From NCBI GenBank assembly GCA_020055645.1, contig CM034546.1, positions 119,772,375-119,836,374 on the forward strand: a stretch of 64,000 nucleotides of DNA. The letters are read 5' to 3'. The notes beneath the pieces are model-generated. The model saw nothing but the letters and a program-made list of their open reading frames with translations, was not told the DNA's origin and ran no database searches. The stretch comes from Tomocerus qinae (Eukaryota; Arthropoda; Collembola; Entomobryomorpha; Tomoceridae). Below are positions 1-12,824 of this stretch, piece after piece. Positions within the stretch are counted from its first letter, which is position 1. Each line of letters starts with the position of its first letter. Both the position numbers and the translations under genes were made by a program.

Positions 1-53
1 CTCGATAACAGAAACATTTCTACCATTTGGATAAAAAAGGATTTTTATGAAAA

Positions 54-133
54 TCCCTTTACTGTATCGGTTAGGGATGTTGGTTGCTTTCACGGTACAA
101 ACTCGTTGATGCAATATCCCTTTACCATGTCGG
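54..133. repeat. Imperfect direct duplication, period 63 bp
   Basis: The words TCCCTTTACTGTATCGG (54-70) and TCCCTTTACCATGTCGG (117-133) match at 14 of 17 positions and are spaced 63 bp apart. Two copies are not enough to call a satellite. This could be the edge of an array lying to the left of the window, or chance. Confidence 0.25.
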
Positions 134-2710
134 GTTTTTAATAGTGTTTTTGATATAGATACAAAAGATGAACCGAAAGGACTAGAAAAGAATGACTAAT
201 ATTATAGATCTAGTTAAAACGAGTGAGACAGTAACACTATCTATTACTAGTTTTTTATATAAGATGTATGCATATGTAAATGTATAAACGCGACTTTCTA
301 TCTTCTTATCTATTGTGTACTCTTGTATGTGTGTACATGCATTTCTCCATTATGATAATGGACGAGGAGAGAATGCTAAACGGAGAGGCGTACATAATAT
401 AAATGTTACTTCTCCTCAAATACGTTCAATTCAGAACAGATACAATAATTTAAAGGAACGCGGAAAACTTGTTGTGTACGCCTTTGTTGTACATGTAGCC
501 TAATGTATATCGAATATTTATAGCAGTTACCTATGTGGAACCTTGGAAGAAGTCAGTTTACATGGGAAAAGACAAGGGAAGGGTTAAAATTACATACGGC
601 ACATGGAAGACAATGAAGAGAAAACAGCTTTTGCAAAACAGAAATGCTCCTCTACACAATGCCCATACACACTGTCGTAATAACGCATGTAAATACTCCG
701 GGAGTGTTGCATGAATGTTAAACATATAAACCCAAACAGTTTCACTTTGCTACGAGACTATTTTATGATGTCGTGCATAGTACACAGAACCCCATCATAT
801 CATGAACTGATGCTAAACCTACAATTGAACTTCGATTTAGTAAACTTAACTTATATTATACCAATGCAGTACTAAAGTAATCATATAAGTCTTAACCATC
901 CTTTTATAATATTAAAAGTTAAAAATAAATCCAAACAATTTTGTCATTCTTGTCGGGATTCTCTCAAATATAGTTCTTATCAGATCAGAATTTCAGTCAA
1001 GTTGCACAAGTTGAGTCAGTAAACGTATCAATAGCTGCCGATAGGTTTAAAATAAGTTGTTTGTTGACCAAATAATCTTGTGATAGTGTAGAAACTAAAA
1101 TAATAAATAACGTAGTGTAAACAAGCAAAAATTTCTGTTGGAAGTTTTAAGCTACATAACCTAACTTTAGAAATACCGGGGTACGAATATTCTTTTACTT
1201 TTTTGTTGGAAACTTAGCCTGTCCAGTACCAGTTCATCTGAATTTCTACTCTGTAGATAATTTAATATTATTTCTCACATTTAGTATTTGGCTTCGTTTA
1301 AACAGAAAAGATAAATAATTTGTTTTATTTGCTTAACTATGTCATGTTTTACTTCATTTTTTCATTTTGTTAACCCTTTACTTTGATATAGTAAATAGTA
1401 ACATAGTTTGGCCCTAATGATTTTACTAAACAGAGGGTGCACCACCATATTGTATGATTCAGAGGTAAGTTTTGTGTGTTACATGCTGCAGTTTCGATCA
1501 AGATGGTTTCGTGTACTAACTGGTAGTACTATTCTCAGTAGATATATAGTACTCAAGAATACATATTATTTAGTATTTGCGTAACATCTAGTATGTGTGC
1601 TTATTATATAATAGTATGGGAATGTATGGTAGGTTATAGAACGGCAGACATATGAAAGGCCTTTTAATTTCCTGAGAATAATGGGAATTCCAAATCGAAT
1701 GACTCGTGATGATGTTCGCTGGTTTTCTACTGTTTTCTCTTTCCCATTCATTTCTATGTGCAACTTGTATGAATATAATCAGGAGAGAAAGAAATAACTG
1801 TACATTCGGTTCATGGTGCATAATGGGAGATCTACCTAGTTGTATCTGTAGTGTAGTATTGGAGGAGGAAAGGTATGTGCATAATAGGTATAGTAGGTAT
1901 ATTATGTAAATGTTATAAATGTAAAGCTTAGCTAAAGTACTACATCATTGCTACAGAAGAGAATTGGGAATGGTCTGGGCAAATGCAGGATATTATTAAT
2001 AGCATTACTTGAGTACTTTTAATAAACGTAAGTAATATATTGTGTGAGCACTTACGTGCATATTAAATCAAACTTTAGAATTCATACCTTATTTTGGTTC
2101 TTGTGTCGTGCATTGTGGTGCAGAGCATGCGGGGTGTGTTTTCTATGGAAAATATTCGTATCCTACAGGGAAAGTGAATATGTCATGTGTACCAGAGAAG
2201 CATCTCGCGAATGTTCCATTCCATGTTGTCATCTATTGGTATGTTCAACACGCTGAAATAGTCATATGTGGCCATTTAAACAGACCATTACGTAGACGTG
2301 GAAACTTTATTTTACTAGTATTTCATTATGACTTGGCAAACTATTTGCCAGACACTCTATGTAGTATTTTATCGTACACCAACATGAAACAATACCCAGT
2401 CGCTTCTTATTGGAATAATAATGTGAAACTACATGCATGGATTCTAACGGTAGGTACGTAAGCCAGGGATCCATAAGTGCATAACTCTGTGAGGAGAAAT
2501 GCGTCCGAGCTTTTACAAATAGCACAATAAATATTTTAGGTCTTTAAAGCTAAAGTATACGATCTACATAGAACATTTCATTACAGATAGTATTACGCTA
2601 CGTATTTTCTTAGGCAGGTGCAATTGTAGACATTCAGTGTGATAAAAAATTTAGTTTATAGGTAGCTATTTACATTAGGGAGGAATTTAGATAAGAGATT
2701 AATCAATATA

Positions 2711-2740
2711 TCAAAGAAACGTTTATGATTGTTTCTTTGA
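2711..2740. repeat. Short inverted repeat (hairpin), 10-bp stem
   Basis: TCAAAGAAAC (2711-2720) is followed after a 10-base loop by its exact reverse complement GTTTCTTTGA (2731-2740). Two more pairs can form outside a single mismatch. It is too short for a metazoan microRNA precursor and no gene end is nearby, so its role is unknown. Confidence 0.5.
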
Positions 2741-5688
2741 CATAATCCCCTGAAAAGAAAGTCATGAATTTTTTGAGAAAGTCATTAAGTAGTGAAATAT
2801 TTATCTGTAAGAAGAGGAGGTAAAGCTAAATCTCTAGATTTACTGACATGCCTTACTAGCTACAAGGGAGAATTATATTGTATCTTTATAAAAGAATACC
2901 TTATGGTTCATTTTAGAGGCCATAATACTGGATATGGATGTACTTAGGTAGGAATCAGGGAGATGCAAAAAGTCATTCTCGAGCACAATACGCTGAAAGA
3001 TTGACGAAATAGGATGTACAGTAGCGAAGAAAGAATTATTTCATTAATCCCATTTTCTTTACAATTGCGTTTCCAGACACCCTCTCATGAATAAGTTAAT
3101 AGAAACTCAATGGAGACTCAACTCAAGTTTTGTCTCACCAACTAAACTAACTCAAGTCAAAAGTGAAAGCATCTTAAGTGAAAGCTGACTTACTTTTTAA
3201 TCTGTATACAAAGTACTTGAAAAGAATAGCTGCTGTGACTCGACTTGTTCAATAATAAGCACAAAATATACAACAGCATGTCTTCTGAGCTTACGTACAA
3301 CTCGAAACAATATGTTGTTTCCCTTGTAGTGTACAGAATTTTATATTTGTTTCTTTCCTTGCTTACAAGGACTGATAGACTGAGCAAATAAGTACACACT
3401 TACTATGTATATTTGTCTACAATCCACTTTTTACTTGTAGTCTTTCTTTCTTTACTGACTGTTACTGACTTGACTAGGGACAAGGTACACTAAAACTGAC
3501 TGAGAAACAGTACTAACAATAAGTAACTTTTACAAGCCAGGTATACATTCTCTCTGTCTTTATCTTTCCTTCCATTGTGTGTTGGAAAAGACTTATATCA
3601 CCGTAAACATCCTTGCCTACTTTCAAATTCCACACTGATACTTTCAACAACAACTTCATGGAGGAAGGAAGTGCAGAGACACACAGAAATGTTTCTAAGC
3701 GAACTATATAAATAAATAATATAATGCACATAAACACACGCACATATATAATGCAAACAATTTAGTGCGAGAAATAAAGAAGGGAAAATACTAGACTTAT
3801 GTGTCTACAGATCTTAAAGGGAAACTCAAAGTTACAGACCAAGAAAGAAAAGCGGAGAAAACGCAAGGAATTTACAGACTATCGTGAAGTTTACCTACAG
3901 AAATTAACTGACGTGAACACAACTTCCCCACAAAGACTATAGCATCAAATACACTAGCACATAATGGAACAACCAACTAACGTTTTTGGTGATTTACAAA
4001 AGAACCATAGAATAATACAATAGCATGTTCCAGGTAATCGGGGAAAGAATTGAGACTCTTTGCAAACATTACGACCAACTAAGGTAGAAAAGTTTTGTTT
4101 ATAATCTTCATTGTATCCAACACAAATACATCAAAATTGTGCATAAGCCCTTTAAATAACTACCTACATAATTAAAATTCTTATTTACAATATCATTAGT
4201 ATAAACCTGTATTATTCATGGATTTTTAAACAGATGTTATATTCTCTTAGTGCATTTAGTTGGCTTGACGTGCAAAAAATGTTAATAATACATCTCTATA
4301 TAGTACATAGTAATTTATAAATTGTGTTTTTCTACAACCATTTGTTACAGCCTAGAAGTATTTGAAATCGACATTAGTAAAATACATTTTTTGCATTGAT
4401 TCGATAAATGGAAGCCTTAAAACAATTTATCCTCCCGCGATGTAATATATTTGTTGTAATTAGTGTAGATTTCCAGTGAGTAGTTTTTCTGTAGATAATA
4501 ATTTTCCAATATAAATATTAGATGGGGTTTGGTACTATTAAAACTTTGCAATATCAAAATAGTATGTATAGCTTATAAGCAAGCTCAATAATAGTTTTGC
4601 TTTACATAATCATTTTCCCATATACCTACTGCACTGAATGATCTTATGTATAAATTTGTACGTCAGTGAAGATGAGATTAAGAGAAAGAAATGTAAATTT
4701 TGTACATCAAGAAAGGACAGGACAAGACAGGTAGAATAAATGTGTGGGGAAAGAGAAACTGCCGCATCTTAAAGCTGCCGGATCTACATGTATAATTTAT
4801 ACAAGGTATATGGGATGTCTATCTGGCAGAGTCCATCTATAAACACTGGCAAATCCTGTAGAGAAAATCTATCTACTTACTTTAGTGACTGGTTCGTTCC
4901 ATTTTGTTCTTTATACATGTATTACTCAGAAGTTAGTGTAATGTATAGTACGTACGTAAACATCCATTATATCTGTCTTACTACTGTGTCTGATGTTGTC
5001 TTAGCGTGGCATGTACAGGAATGGGTAGAAGAAAACTCCAGTCATTCTGTTTACTCTCAAGTAGTGCAAAAAGAGACTCGTGTACATCGACTGCTATCTA
5101 TCTATGTAAAAGTGGCAGTGCATCCTTATCAGTAGTGCCTTGTGTATTAGGTTGTTATATAATATTTTGTGTTCGAAAAGTAAAATAAAGCCAAGGTAAA
5201 ATGGATGCTGATGGTGATGCTGGATCTTGGTCTCGATAAGTGGAAAGTATCTGCTCGTTCGTACCTCTCCTCCATCCACATCTTCCCTCGTTTACTCTGA
5301 CCTGTCTATGTACATACATCCTATGTATATATAGTAGGTAGTTTCCCTTCAATTCTCCCTCATATATTTCACTTTTCTCTCCGTATCGATTTACCTCCAC
5401 GGGGTATACTCTAACAAACGTAAGTAACGTGTACGAAGGTATAAAAATGAGTTTAGGAAACATGCTAGTGAAGGAGTAAGGAGAAGACTGAGTGAGTAAG
5501 GGACGCCACGAGCCAAACCAAGCCAAGAACTTCACTCAATGGCTATGACACTACCACAGATATATCTTTCTCCTTCCTCCAACTACCTACTATGTCTATC
5601 TAAGACATATATAGCCACTAATGGTAAGAATACAAATGTACTATGCTATAAAGGTACTAGAGAGTTTGGCATACATAGTTGGGCTCCG

Positions 5689-5708
5689 TTACATTACATT
5701 ACATTACA
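5689..5708. repeat. (TTACA)n pentanucleotide run
   Basis: Almost four uninterrupted copies of the five-base unit ATTAC/TTACA. The same unit, or its CAATG variant, recurs at many other places in the window, which makes this more than an isolated microsatellite. Confidence 0.7.
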
Positions 5709-5779
5709 ACCATAGAGGCATTTTGTTATTACACTTGTGGTTTGGCTACTCAGCTCACCTTCCTCACGATAAGTACACT

Positions 5780-5900
5780 AAAGTACACAGTAAAGTTAAG
5801 TAAAGGGAAGTCGGAGGGAAAGTAAAGACTCTTCTTCTCCCTTGTCTTGTCTACTTTGGCTTGGCATGGGCTGACTGGCTCTTTGGCTGGCCGCGTGCTT
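5780..5900. promoter_or_regulatory. G-rich to C-rich switch with GGCTTGG motif
   Basis: A purine block (AAGGGAAGTCGGAGGGAAAG, about 5803-5822) gives way to a pyrimidine block (CTCTTCTTCTCCC and following). TTTGGCTTGGC lies at about 5855-5865 and CTTTGGCTGGCC at 5881-5892. The arrangement repeats elsewhere in the window. The regulatory reading is inference only: no core promoter or transcript is shown. Confidence 0.25.
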
Positions 5901-8900
5901 CTTTTCTACTTACTCTGTCTAACTGGAGATGAAACTGTGTGACTGACTGAGAGGTAGAGAAAGAGCTAAGATATTCTATGGTTCATTTCGCTAGATCATG
6001 TTATGTCATGGAAATTGCAATTTCCCTGCTCTAGAGCTCTAATAGCAATATACTAAAGAGAGACGGGCTCTAAAGCATTAGAGGAGCACCTGGGCCACAA
6101 GAATTCAATCCAATGCAATGCAACTTCTCCAGTTGAATTGAATACTACTACAGGAAAGAAAGTCTCGCGGATCTAATGCTGGCTTCGTACTAAAACCTAG
6201 GAAATGTAAAAGCTATATTTAACTACTAGGCATAATGCCTGTCTTATCTAGAGTTGTATGTGTGTGTGGGTAGGCACTTCATAGTGTAATAAGTACAGAT
6301 AAAATATGTATAGTACTTTCCGTTGCCAAACTCCTTCCTCTCCGCTCACTCATTCATCTGCAGTTCTATAAAATCTTTTTACAGAGTCGACTCTCCACTG
6401 TCGTCTACATTGAATACGAATTTAAGTCAACTGAACTGACTTGACGTGACTATGAGATGAGATGTACTGGTGGCTTTGGTTGATTTGCCTGGGCGTAAGC
6501 ATTTAATCTGTTATCTGTCATTCTCCTTGCTTGTGATTGAAGTTCAAATGCCCTTTCCTTTTCTGTGACAGTCTTCAATTATCCGAAATAGTTGTTTGCG
6601 AAAGAAACCTTAATGCGAGGGATTTATTACAAGCAGTCAAAAGAAGAGTGGAGGCATTATAACTAGATATCTACCCATTGTACCACAACCCATAGTTAGC
6701 TAACATGCGTAATAGTATAAGTACCTTTCTCGAAAGGCGATTACTGTCTATAGCCATACTACACTACAAACTATGAATAATATTATTATGTAAACGTCTA
6801 AAGCCTCTAATCGCAAGAAGTGCTACAGATAGTACTTTGACATTCACATCTACTACAACCCTTATAGAGTAGATACCGTATATAATTTATTTGTTAGTTC
6901 TCTACATACCATAGAAGGGAGATAGAGTTTAAATATTTGAGAAAGTTTGTTAGTGGTGGTGGGCAGGAGAAAGTTGAGAAATTCAAAGATATATACCCAT
7001 TGAGGGTGCCTACTACACTTAGGTAGTCTATTTATATGTGTAACTTAAAGAGGATTGTGCTTTTGTCGACAATGGATGCGCAACTACTTGCTGCCTTATA
7101 TGTAGCAGAGAGAGATCTAATAGATGATGGAACACAATGGTTTCCGTGAGGCACATGGCATTGTGTGTAATGTAATGTAAGTAGCTAGCTAAACACATAG
7201 AGGTGTAGTTTACTTACGTAGGCCAATACAATACTGCACTACACCATAATAAGTAACAGAATAGATTAGAGATATAGTACAGACTAAGTAGGACACTACG
7301 ACTACCTATGGATGGTAAGCACTGATATAATAGTGGTTTTACTAGTCGCAGTCTAGTTTAGGTACGAAGAACTGTGTAATGTTCCACCATAGTTCACAAT
7401 AACCAACTTAGAGTCGCGTAAAGGAAAGGAAAGCAATGATTTTACGGCGAGAACATGAGATAGAGTGAAAAAACGTGTAAACCATACGAGCCGTGACCGC
7501 AGGGTGTGAGGATTGGATTGGTACTAGACTACCTACTAGTGGTCTTCTACTAACTTGTTTTCATCCTATACTATAACACTATTGTACTCTGCTGAATTCA
7601 AGAAAAGGCTACAGAACTGCTTGAGATCCTGCAAGACATAAAGTATAAAGCACACTAACTCGTAATATTATAGGTAGCTACTATTGTACAGAACAAGCAT
7701 AACATTACATACATAACTATATTATTGACTAGTACATAATGCTATGGCACACACGCTTATTACGATTCTTACATTAGATAGAAGAGCGACATGACACAAC
7801 TCGACTACCATCAACACGGACCAAACCAATGCGACAACTCCCAACAACAGTCAGCTCTGACTACACAATCGAAAGAAAAGCACATAATATCACATCACAG
7901 CAAAACTAACATAACTAAAACCCAACCAGACAGTAGAAGCAGACATACTTTAGCACAGGTTATTGTACTATCTGGCTATATCTTAGTACTTACAGTTTAT
8001 AGAGTGAAAGAGAGATGCAAGAGCTGTACAATCTTTTCCTGCTCCACCAGACCACAACATAACACCTCGAATTGCAGTTATTTTATTTTAGTGCTATCTC
8101 CCGCAAATGGATTGTTATTGCTCTCACTGTTATTTCTTTTCTCACTTTTTCATGCACTTCGTTCTTTCACTGGATTGTTTCGTTGAATCACTCACAATCA
8201 GCCGAAAATGAGAACCATGCAGGTTCACAAAACAATTGCATCCCATACGCTTCACCTACCCAACTTGAATTTCATTTCATGACCAATCACTATTCTTATT
8301 GTAGTATTATACTTATGCCTACATAGTTTAGCATTAACTTTACTACTCTTTGATGACATTCGTAAAGTTAAAGAATAATACATTGCAGCGACACTAAAGA
8401 TAACAAGACCAGATGTACATGAAAGCAGAATACAATTGTTGATTCTTAGTGAAAAGTTACACTTAGATCTAAAACGATTTTACCTTTGTTCATTGCGACG
8501 ATGAAAACAATTATTTTCCTTTTATACTGTTAAAATACTACTGGAAATAAAAACTTACCGAAAAAACGCGGGAATTCAAATGTGGAGAAAAAGGAAGGAA
8601 AAAGAAAATTCAAAACAAACATTTTCATTTTCTTTCCACTTGAAAGGGAAATCTAGTGAAAATCGATAGCTAATATTCTTCTCGCTCATCTCCTTGTTCT
8701 CTCAGCTGTATTTCTTGATCCGACACGATGCTTTGCTTAGCTTAATGTACTTTTTTTCCTTATTTCTTGTTTCATCAGTGCTACATACATACTAAGATAG
8801 ATAGATGGTCGTCTTCCCTATTGTCGTCCTTCGCCTGTTAAAAGTAAAGCTTTCTTTCCATGTTCAGTTCAACTAAACTTCATCCCAACGAAAGAATCTC

Positions 8901-11900
8901 TACCAACATAACCATGTGCAGTTTTGGTCTGTCTATTTCCTCAGTGCGTAAAATAACGCAACATTCTTTTATCTGTAGTCCTGTCCCATCCTGTTGTTCA
9001 ACTCTTACGTAACAAAACGGAATACAGGGATCTGACTCAACTGACGCTAACTTTGCAAGCCTTTCACGTTTTCAAAAATTTCTACTCTACTTGACTCTCC
9101 TTCGATTCCCGTAAGTACAAGATATAGAAAAAGAGGAGTTTTACAAAGAGAGCCGTTCAGTTTTTCACGACAAACTCACTACAGCGGAAAGAAACTGAGT
9201 AGACTTGAGTTTTCAAGCCAAAACTCCTAGGTTCTTTCTACCCTTTGCTTTCTTTTTTCCATTCCGCATATGTATAATCTACCATGTAACTTTAATCCTA
9301 TATACTCCTATACGTATTATCTCTATTACATTACATTTTGGCTTTGACTCTAACTACACAAAAATCTTGTGTCCATCATAATCATAAAACACTACGATCA
9401 TTTCTTATAAAATTTTGTGCCAATAATAGTATTTCCGAAGGTTTCATTGTGATTCCAATTTTTACAAGTGACTAACAATATTTCGACTAAATGTACTATT
9501 GACACAATGACTAGAAAATGACCAATGTAAACCACAAGAGACTGAAGGTACCATATTCCACTCTCGGTGTTTGCACCAAGCAATAATTACAGTATATGAG
9601 CAATAAATTAGCGTTCTTTAACCTATAAGATTGTTACATAGTTATTAATATGGAGATTGAAATAAATTCATTAAATAGGGCCTAATTAGTAATAATTTAG
9701 TAAACATTAGCATTAAATTGCATTATGGAATGAGATTACGAGCCACTTTCCATTGTGGTAAGTATTTGAACAGTTCTACTTTCAGAATTTGTAGACTACC
9801 TTCTTCATTTTACATTTTCTGTCGACTTCAGTAGTATAGTACTTAATTTAATTGCGATATCTACAATACAATGGATGTACAAATGGAAACTAGGTACTAT
9901 AGATCTGAACTCAATAATGGAATAGAAAAGGAAACACTGCATTCATTCACTCACAGACAACTTAACATCTATTACACTGGTGAATTAAATATTAAAAGTG
10001 GTGAACTGCCTGCAGTCTTAGTTTGATGATGATATATGTTTCACATAGTATATGATATAGAGCATATTAGAACATATATCGCCACATTAACAGAAAATAC
10101 TTTTCGAGAATACCATTTGGTGTGGCAGAACGTGACGACTCCTTCATAGTAACTGTATAGCAGTAGCAAGCAGTGTAAAATAATACATATACTCACAGAT
10201 TTGAAGTACGTAATATCATTTTGAAATATAGAAGTTCATAATGTGAAAGAACAGGAAGTCGCTCTTTCTGGCCGTTCACTTTGGTTGGTTCTTGAACAGA
10301 ATCTCGATTCCCAATTTCCACCACCTTTTATTCCATTACTAAATATAGTATGCTTTTCACAACGGTTATTTTCCTTTACTATATCGTTATCTCGACGCCT
10401 GCACGATGGTGTTACACAAAGCTTTTCTCCACTACCTATTTCAACTAGTAGGTACCTAAAATTTTCTTCCGTATATTATTTTATTTCAGCCATATATTTC
10501 GTTAACTATATGCATTCATTGGTAAGGCATAGATTATGGAATTTTACGGCAGCGTTTCGTGAAAGATTTTCAAACGCATAATATCTTACATGTTTACAGA
10601 AAAGAAATTCTAATGTGTATAGTAATGGTTACTTACAAGTATTATTTTAGTCTTGATTTTAGTCTATGTAGTAATATCAAAGATCTCATTCAGATTTAAA
10701 AATGCAAAACTGCAGAAAATACAGAGTCATTTCATAGTATTATGTATAGCTATATACTGTGGTCGAGTGGTGTGAACTGTAGGCGTAACTGTTATGTGTA
10801 AGTAGTAATAAAAGGAAATATTCACCGCAATTTTGTGTTGTGCAATGCAATGTGCAAAACTGATGAGTTTTAGTTGTATTGCAAATGAGGGTAAGTTGGT
10901 GTGAGACAGATAACCTCGTTTATAGTAAGTTATACCATAAATTCCTCACTCTTCCGCGAATAATTTGGTCCACGTGTGAGTCATCGTCCTCTTCCTGTGT
11001 AAAAGTTCCAAGCCAAGCTGTCTTACTCTCATCGTTACGTTAGTTTCACTTGGTAGTACGCCTATTGTACTTTCCCAACTCTTGCTTCAGCTAAAAGCTC
11101 TACTTTACTTTAGCCTGAGAAAGTGAGTGTATTGTGGGCGAATCTCAAGTCAAGGGTAAGACACGGAGAGCCAACCTCACCATTCTATTCTATTATCCTA
11201 TTGCACTGAAATGCTTAGCCTTGGAGAAGAAGCAGACTGCTTAGTTCCGCTCTATCTTTCCCTATTTGACTACCAACAGGCAGCCAAAATACTATAAAGC
11301 TAACACAAAATACTCACCCGCTATATTAATGCACACTAATAGTATATAAACTACATACGTAACAAATCAGGTATATACATTTCCAATAATTGTGCATACA
11401 AACTCAGTTATATTTACTTAGTTCCAATTGCTATTTGAACGTAAGTTTAGTACGTGTGTACCAAAAAAAACAAAATTCAATTTTGATGGGAGTTTTTTTA
11501 AACAATTGTTATATGGTTGACGCCTTAAGAAAGGCGTTTTTAGAATAGATTTGGAATTTTGCAAAAGTTCAAGTAGTTTGTTATGCAGATGAAATGATTC
11601 CTTTAAGTTATAATTTGTTAATACTCTATGATTTGGATTCCGTAATATTAGAATGATTGTATCATATCAAAGTGGTCGAAAAGTAGTGGTATTAGTCTTA
11701 ATTCTCATCGACACGCTTAGTAGACGTACACAGCTGCACCTGATGAAATTCTCGAAGAGGAACTAAAACGTTGAGTATTGCTTCCTTGATTTTCTCCAAT
11801 TCTTTTCCATTTTCGCTGGCGCACTTCCCGGGAATTCAACTTTCTTTTTTCGCTCGAAGAATCGTATCAGATTTTAAAAAATCTGAGCACGTTCCCAAAC

Positions 11901-12407
11901 TTTTCCCATTCTAATTTTCGTGTAGAATGAATTGTTTTGAGCTGAGTGAGCCGACTAAGTGGGAGCTGATGCTATATTATAAAGTATAGTAGTAGTAGTA
12001 GCGATAGAAAGAAAATAGCATTTGAAGTAAAAGTAAACTGCTTCAAGTACATAAGCAAGTAAGTACTGCGTAACTCTGAAAACGTAAGTGCTTGAATATA
12101 ACTTCACAGTAGGTTTTCTATCCTGGAATGTAGACACTCTGGTATTAGTAGATGTTTTACTTTGGTTACGCTTGCTCTGGTTCATACCTATTGTGAATAG
12201 TCTCGAGTAGTCAAGTCAGTCAGTCTACAAGTCATAGTATTATGGACTATGGACTCATTATGCGCATCTGAACTGAGTAATTAAATTGCATTAGGTTGAA
12301 ACAGCCGTCTTCCATTTTCATGATATTATTGCATTTCTCTAGCAGAAGCAGTGTACAGATATTATTTGTACAAAATGCTTGTTACTTCTATTGAGCTTGA
12401 AAGCAAT

Positions 12408-12411
12408 ACCT
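12408..12411. repeat. Likely target site duplication, left copy (ACCT)
   Basis: ACCT directly precedes the left LTR and is matched by ACCT directly after the right LTR (17639-17642). Four-base duplications are usual for Ty3/gypsy-type integrases. Some caution is needed because ACCT also follows the left LTR on its inner side (12815-12818), so part of the match could be coincidence. Confidence 0.6.
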
Positions 12412-12583
12412 TGTAAAGGGTTTGGCTCCCCATGTTAGGACAAAGGGAGAGCAACCCTGCTAGGTTCGGGATCCAAGCTACAGGATATGACGAGATGAAG
12501 AGATGAGGTAAGAGATGGATATGCCGATTCGGTGAATAATGGTTAGAGTGTACAAGTCAGAGTAGGTTTAGTGGACTGTACGA

Positions 12584-12590
12584 CTTTATT
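12584..12590 (-). promoter_or_regulatory. AATAAA polyadenylation motif in left LTR
   Basis: The minus strand reads AATAAAG here. The identical motif lies in the right LTR at 17408-17414. Its place about 100 bases after the TATA-like box on the minus strand supports the assigned element direction. Confidence 0.55.
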
Positions 12591-12692
12591 GAGTATTAGA
12601 CTGAATGGTTGTTGGGAAAGAGAGTAAATAGGAAAGAGAAGTGAATCGTGTCGCGAGTCTGAGGGAACTGGAGTTATATTCTGGTGTCATGA

Positions 12693-12700
12693 CTTATAAA
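12693..12700 (-). promoter_or_regulatory. TATA-like box in left LTR
   Basis: The minus strand reads TTTATAAG, with the same sequence near 17516-17523 in the right LTR. In the right (5') LTR this would be the element's own promoter. There is no plus-strand pair of TATA box and poly(A) motif of similar quality. Confidence 0.45.
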
Positions 12701-12814
12701 GGTTCGGGTCATTTGGATAGAAGGGAATGGAATTGGTTAGGTAAATGTGGTGTATTTGGGGTGCGGAATGGCTGGTAAGGGGTGGACGAACGTGTGTGTA
12801 GGACACACCTTACA

Positions 12815-12824
12815 ACCTCCCGTC
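12815..12824 (-). other. Candidate polypurine tract beside 3' LTR
   Basis: Read on the minus strand, the last ten interior bases before the left LTR are GACGGGAGGT. This purine tract is at the place where plus-strand DNA synthesis is primed in LTR elements. No comparable purine tract lies beside the other LTR in the opposite sense, which supports minus-strand polarity. Confidence 0.5.

Larger units (their letters stand above)
1..4750. other. Non-coding AT-rich DNA, no gene seen
   Basis: No ORF here exceeds about 120 codons, and none shows a recognisable domain, signal peptide or convincing codon pattern. The overlapping short ORFs between 1566 and 2525 lie on both strands and look like chance openings. 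The stretch holds a weak 63-bp-period duplication at 54-133 and a hairpin at 2711-2740. From about 3050 to 4050 the plus strand is richer in A and C, which is a mild strand asymmetry. I see no transposon ends, poly(A) tails or RNA genes. Confidence 0.6.
4751..12407. other. Non-coding DNA between window start and LTR element
   Basis: No gene is recognisable. The ORFs at 5155-5535 (minus), 7791-8186 (plus) and 10243-10581 (plus) lack domain motifs and follow local purine or pyrimidine bias. The stretch holds pentanucleotide runs at 5689-5708, 6111-6122, 7166-7181, 9325-9337 and 10841-10852. GGCTTGG/CCAAGCC words occur near 5522, 5859 and 11009. G-rich to C-rich composition switches lie near 5830, 8660 and 10935. 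A (GTA)n run lies at 11989-12001. Confidence 0.55.
12412..12814 (-). repeat. Left LTR (3' LTR of the minus-strand element)
   Basis: 403 bp, beginning TGTAAAGGG and ending CACCTTACA on the plus strand. The ends are short imperfect inverted repeats, as expected of an LTR. It matches the right LTR almost base for base over its length. Read on the minus strand it holds a TATA-like TTTATAAG (12693-12700) and AATAAAG (12584-12590), about 100 bases apart in the order expected for U3 and R. Confidence 0.9.

Noticed and set aside
7791-8186. 131-codon plus-strand ORF with Gln/Asn/Ser-rich start and hydrophobic end
   Set aside because: No recognisable family, no splice or promoter context, and a second overlapping frame (8072-8326) is equally open.
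12463-12474. B-box-like GGTTCGGGATCC in the LTR, suggesting a tRNA or SINE
   Set aside because: The conserved A of the B box is absent, there is no A box at a suitable distance and no cloverleaf can be drawn. The motif is simply part of both LTRs.
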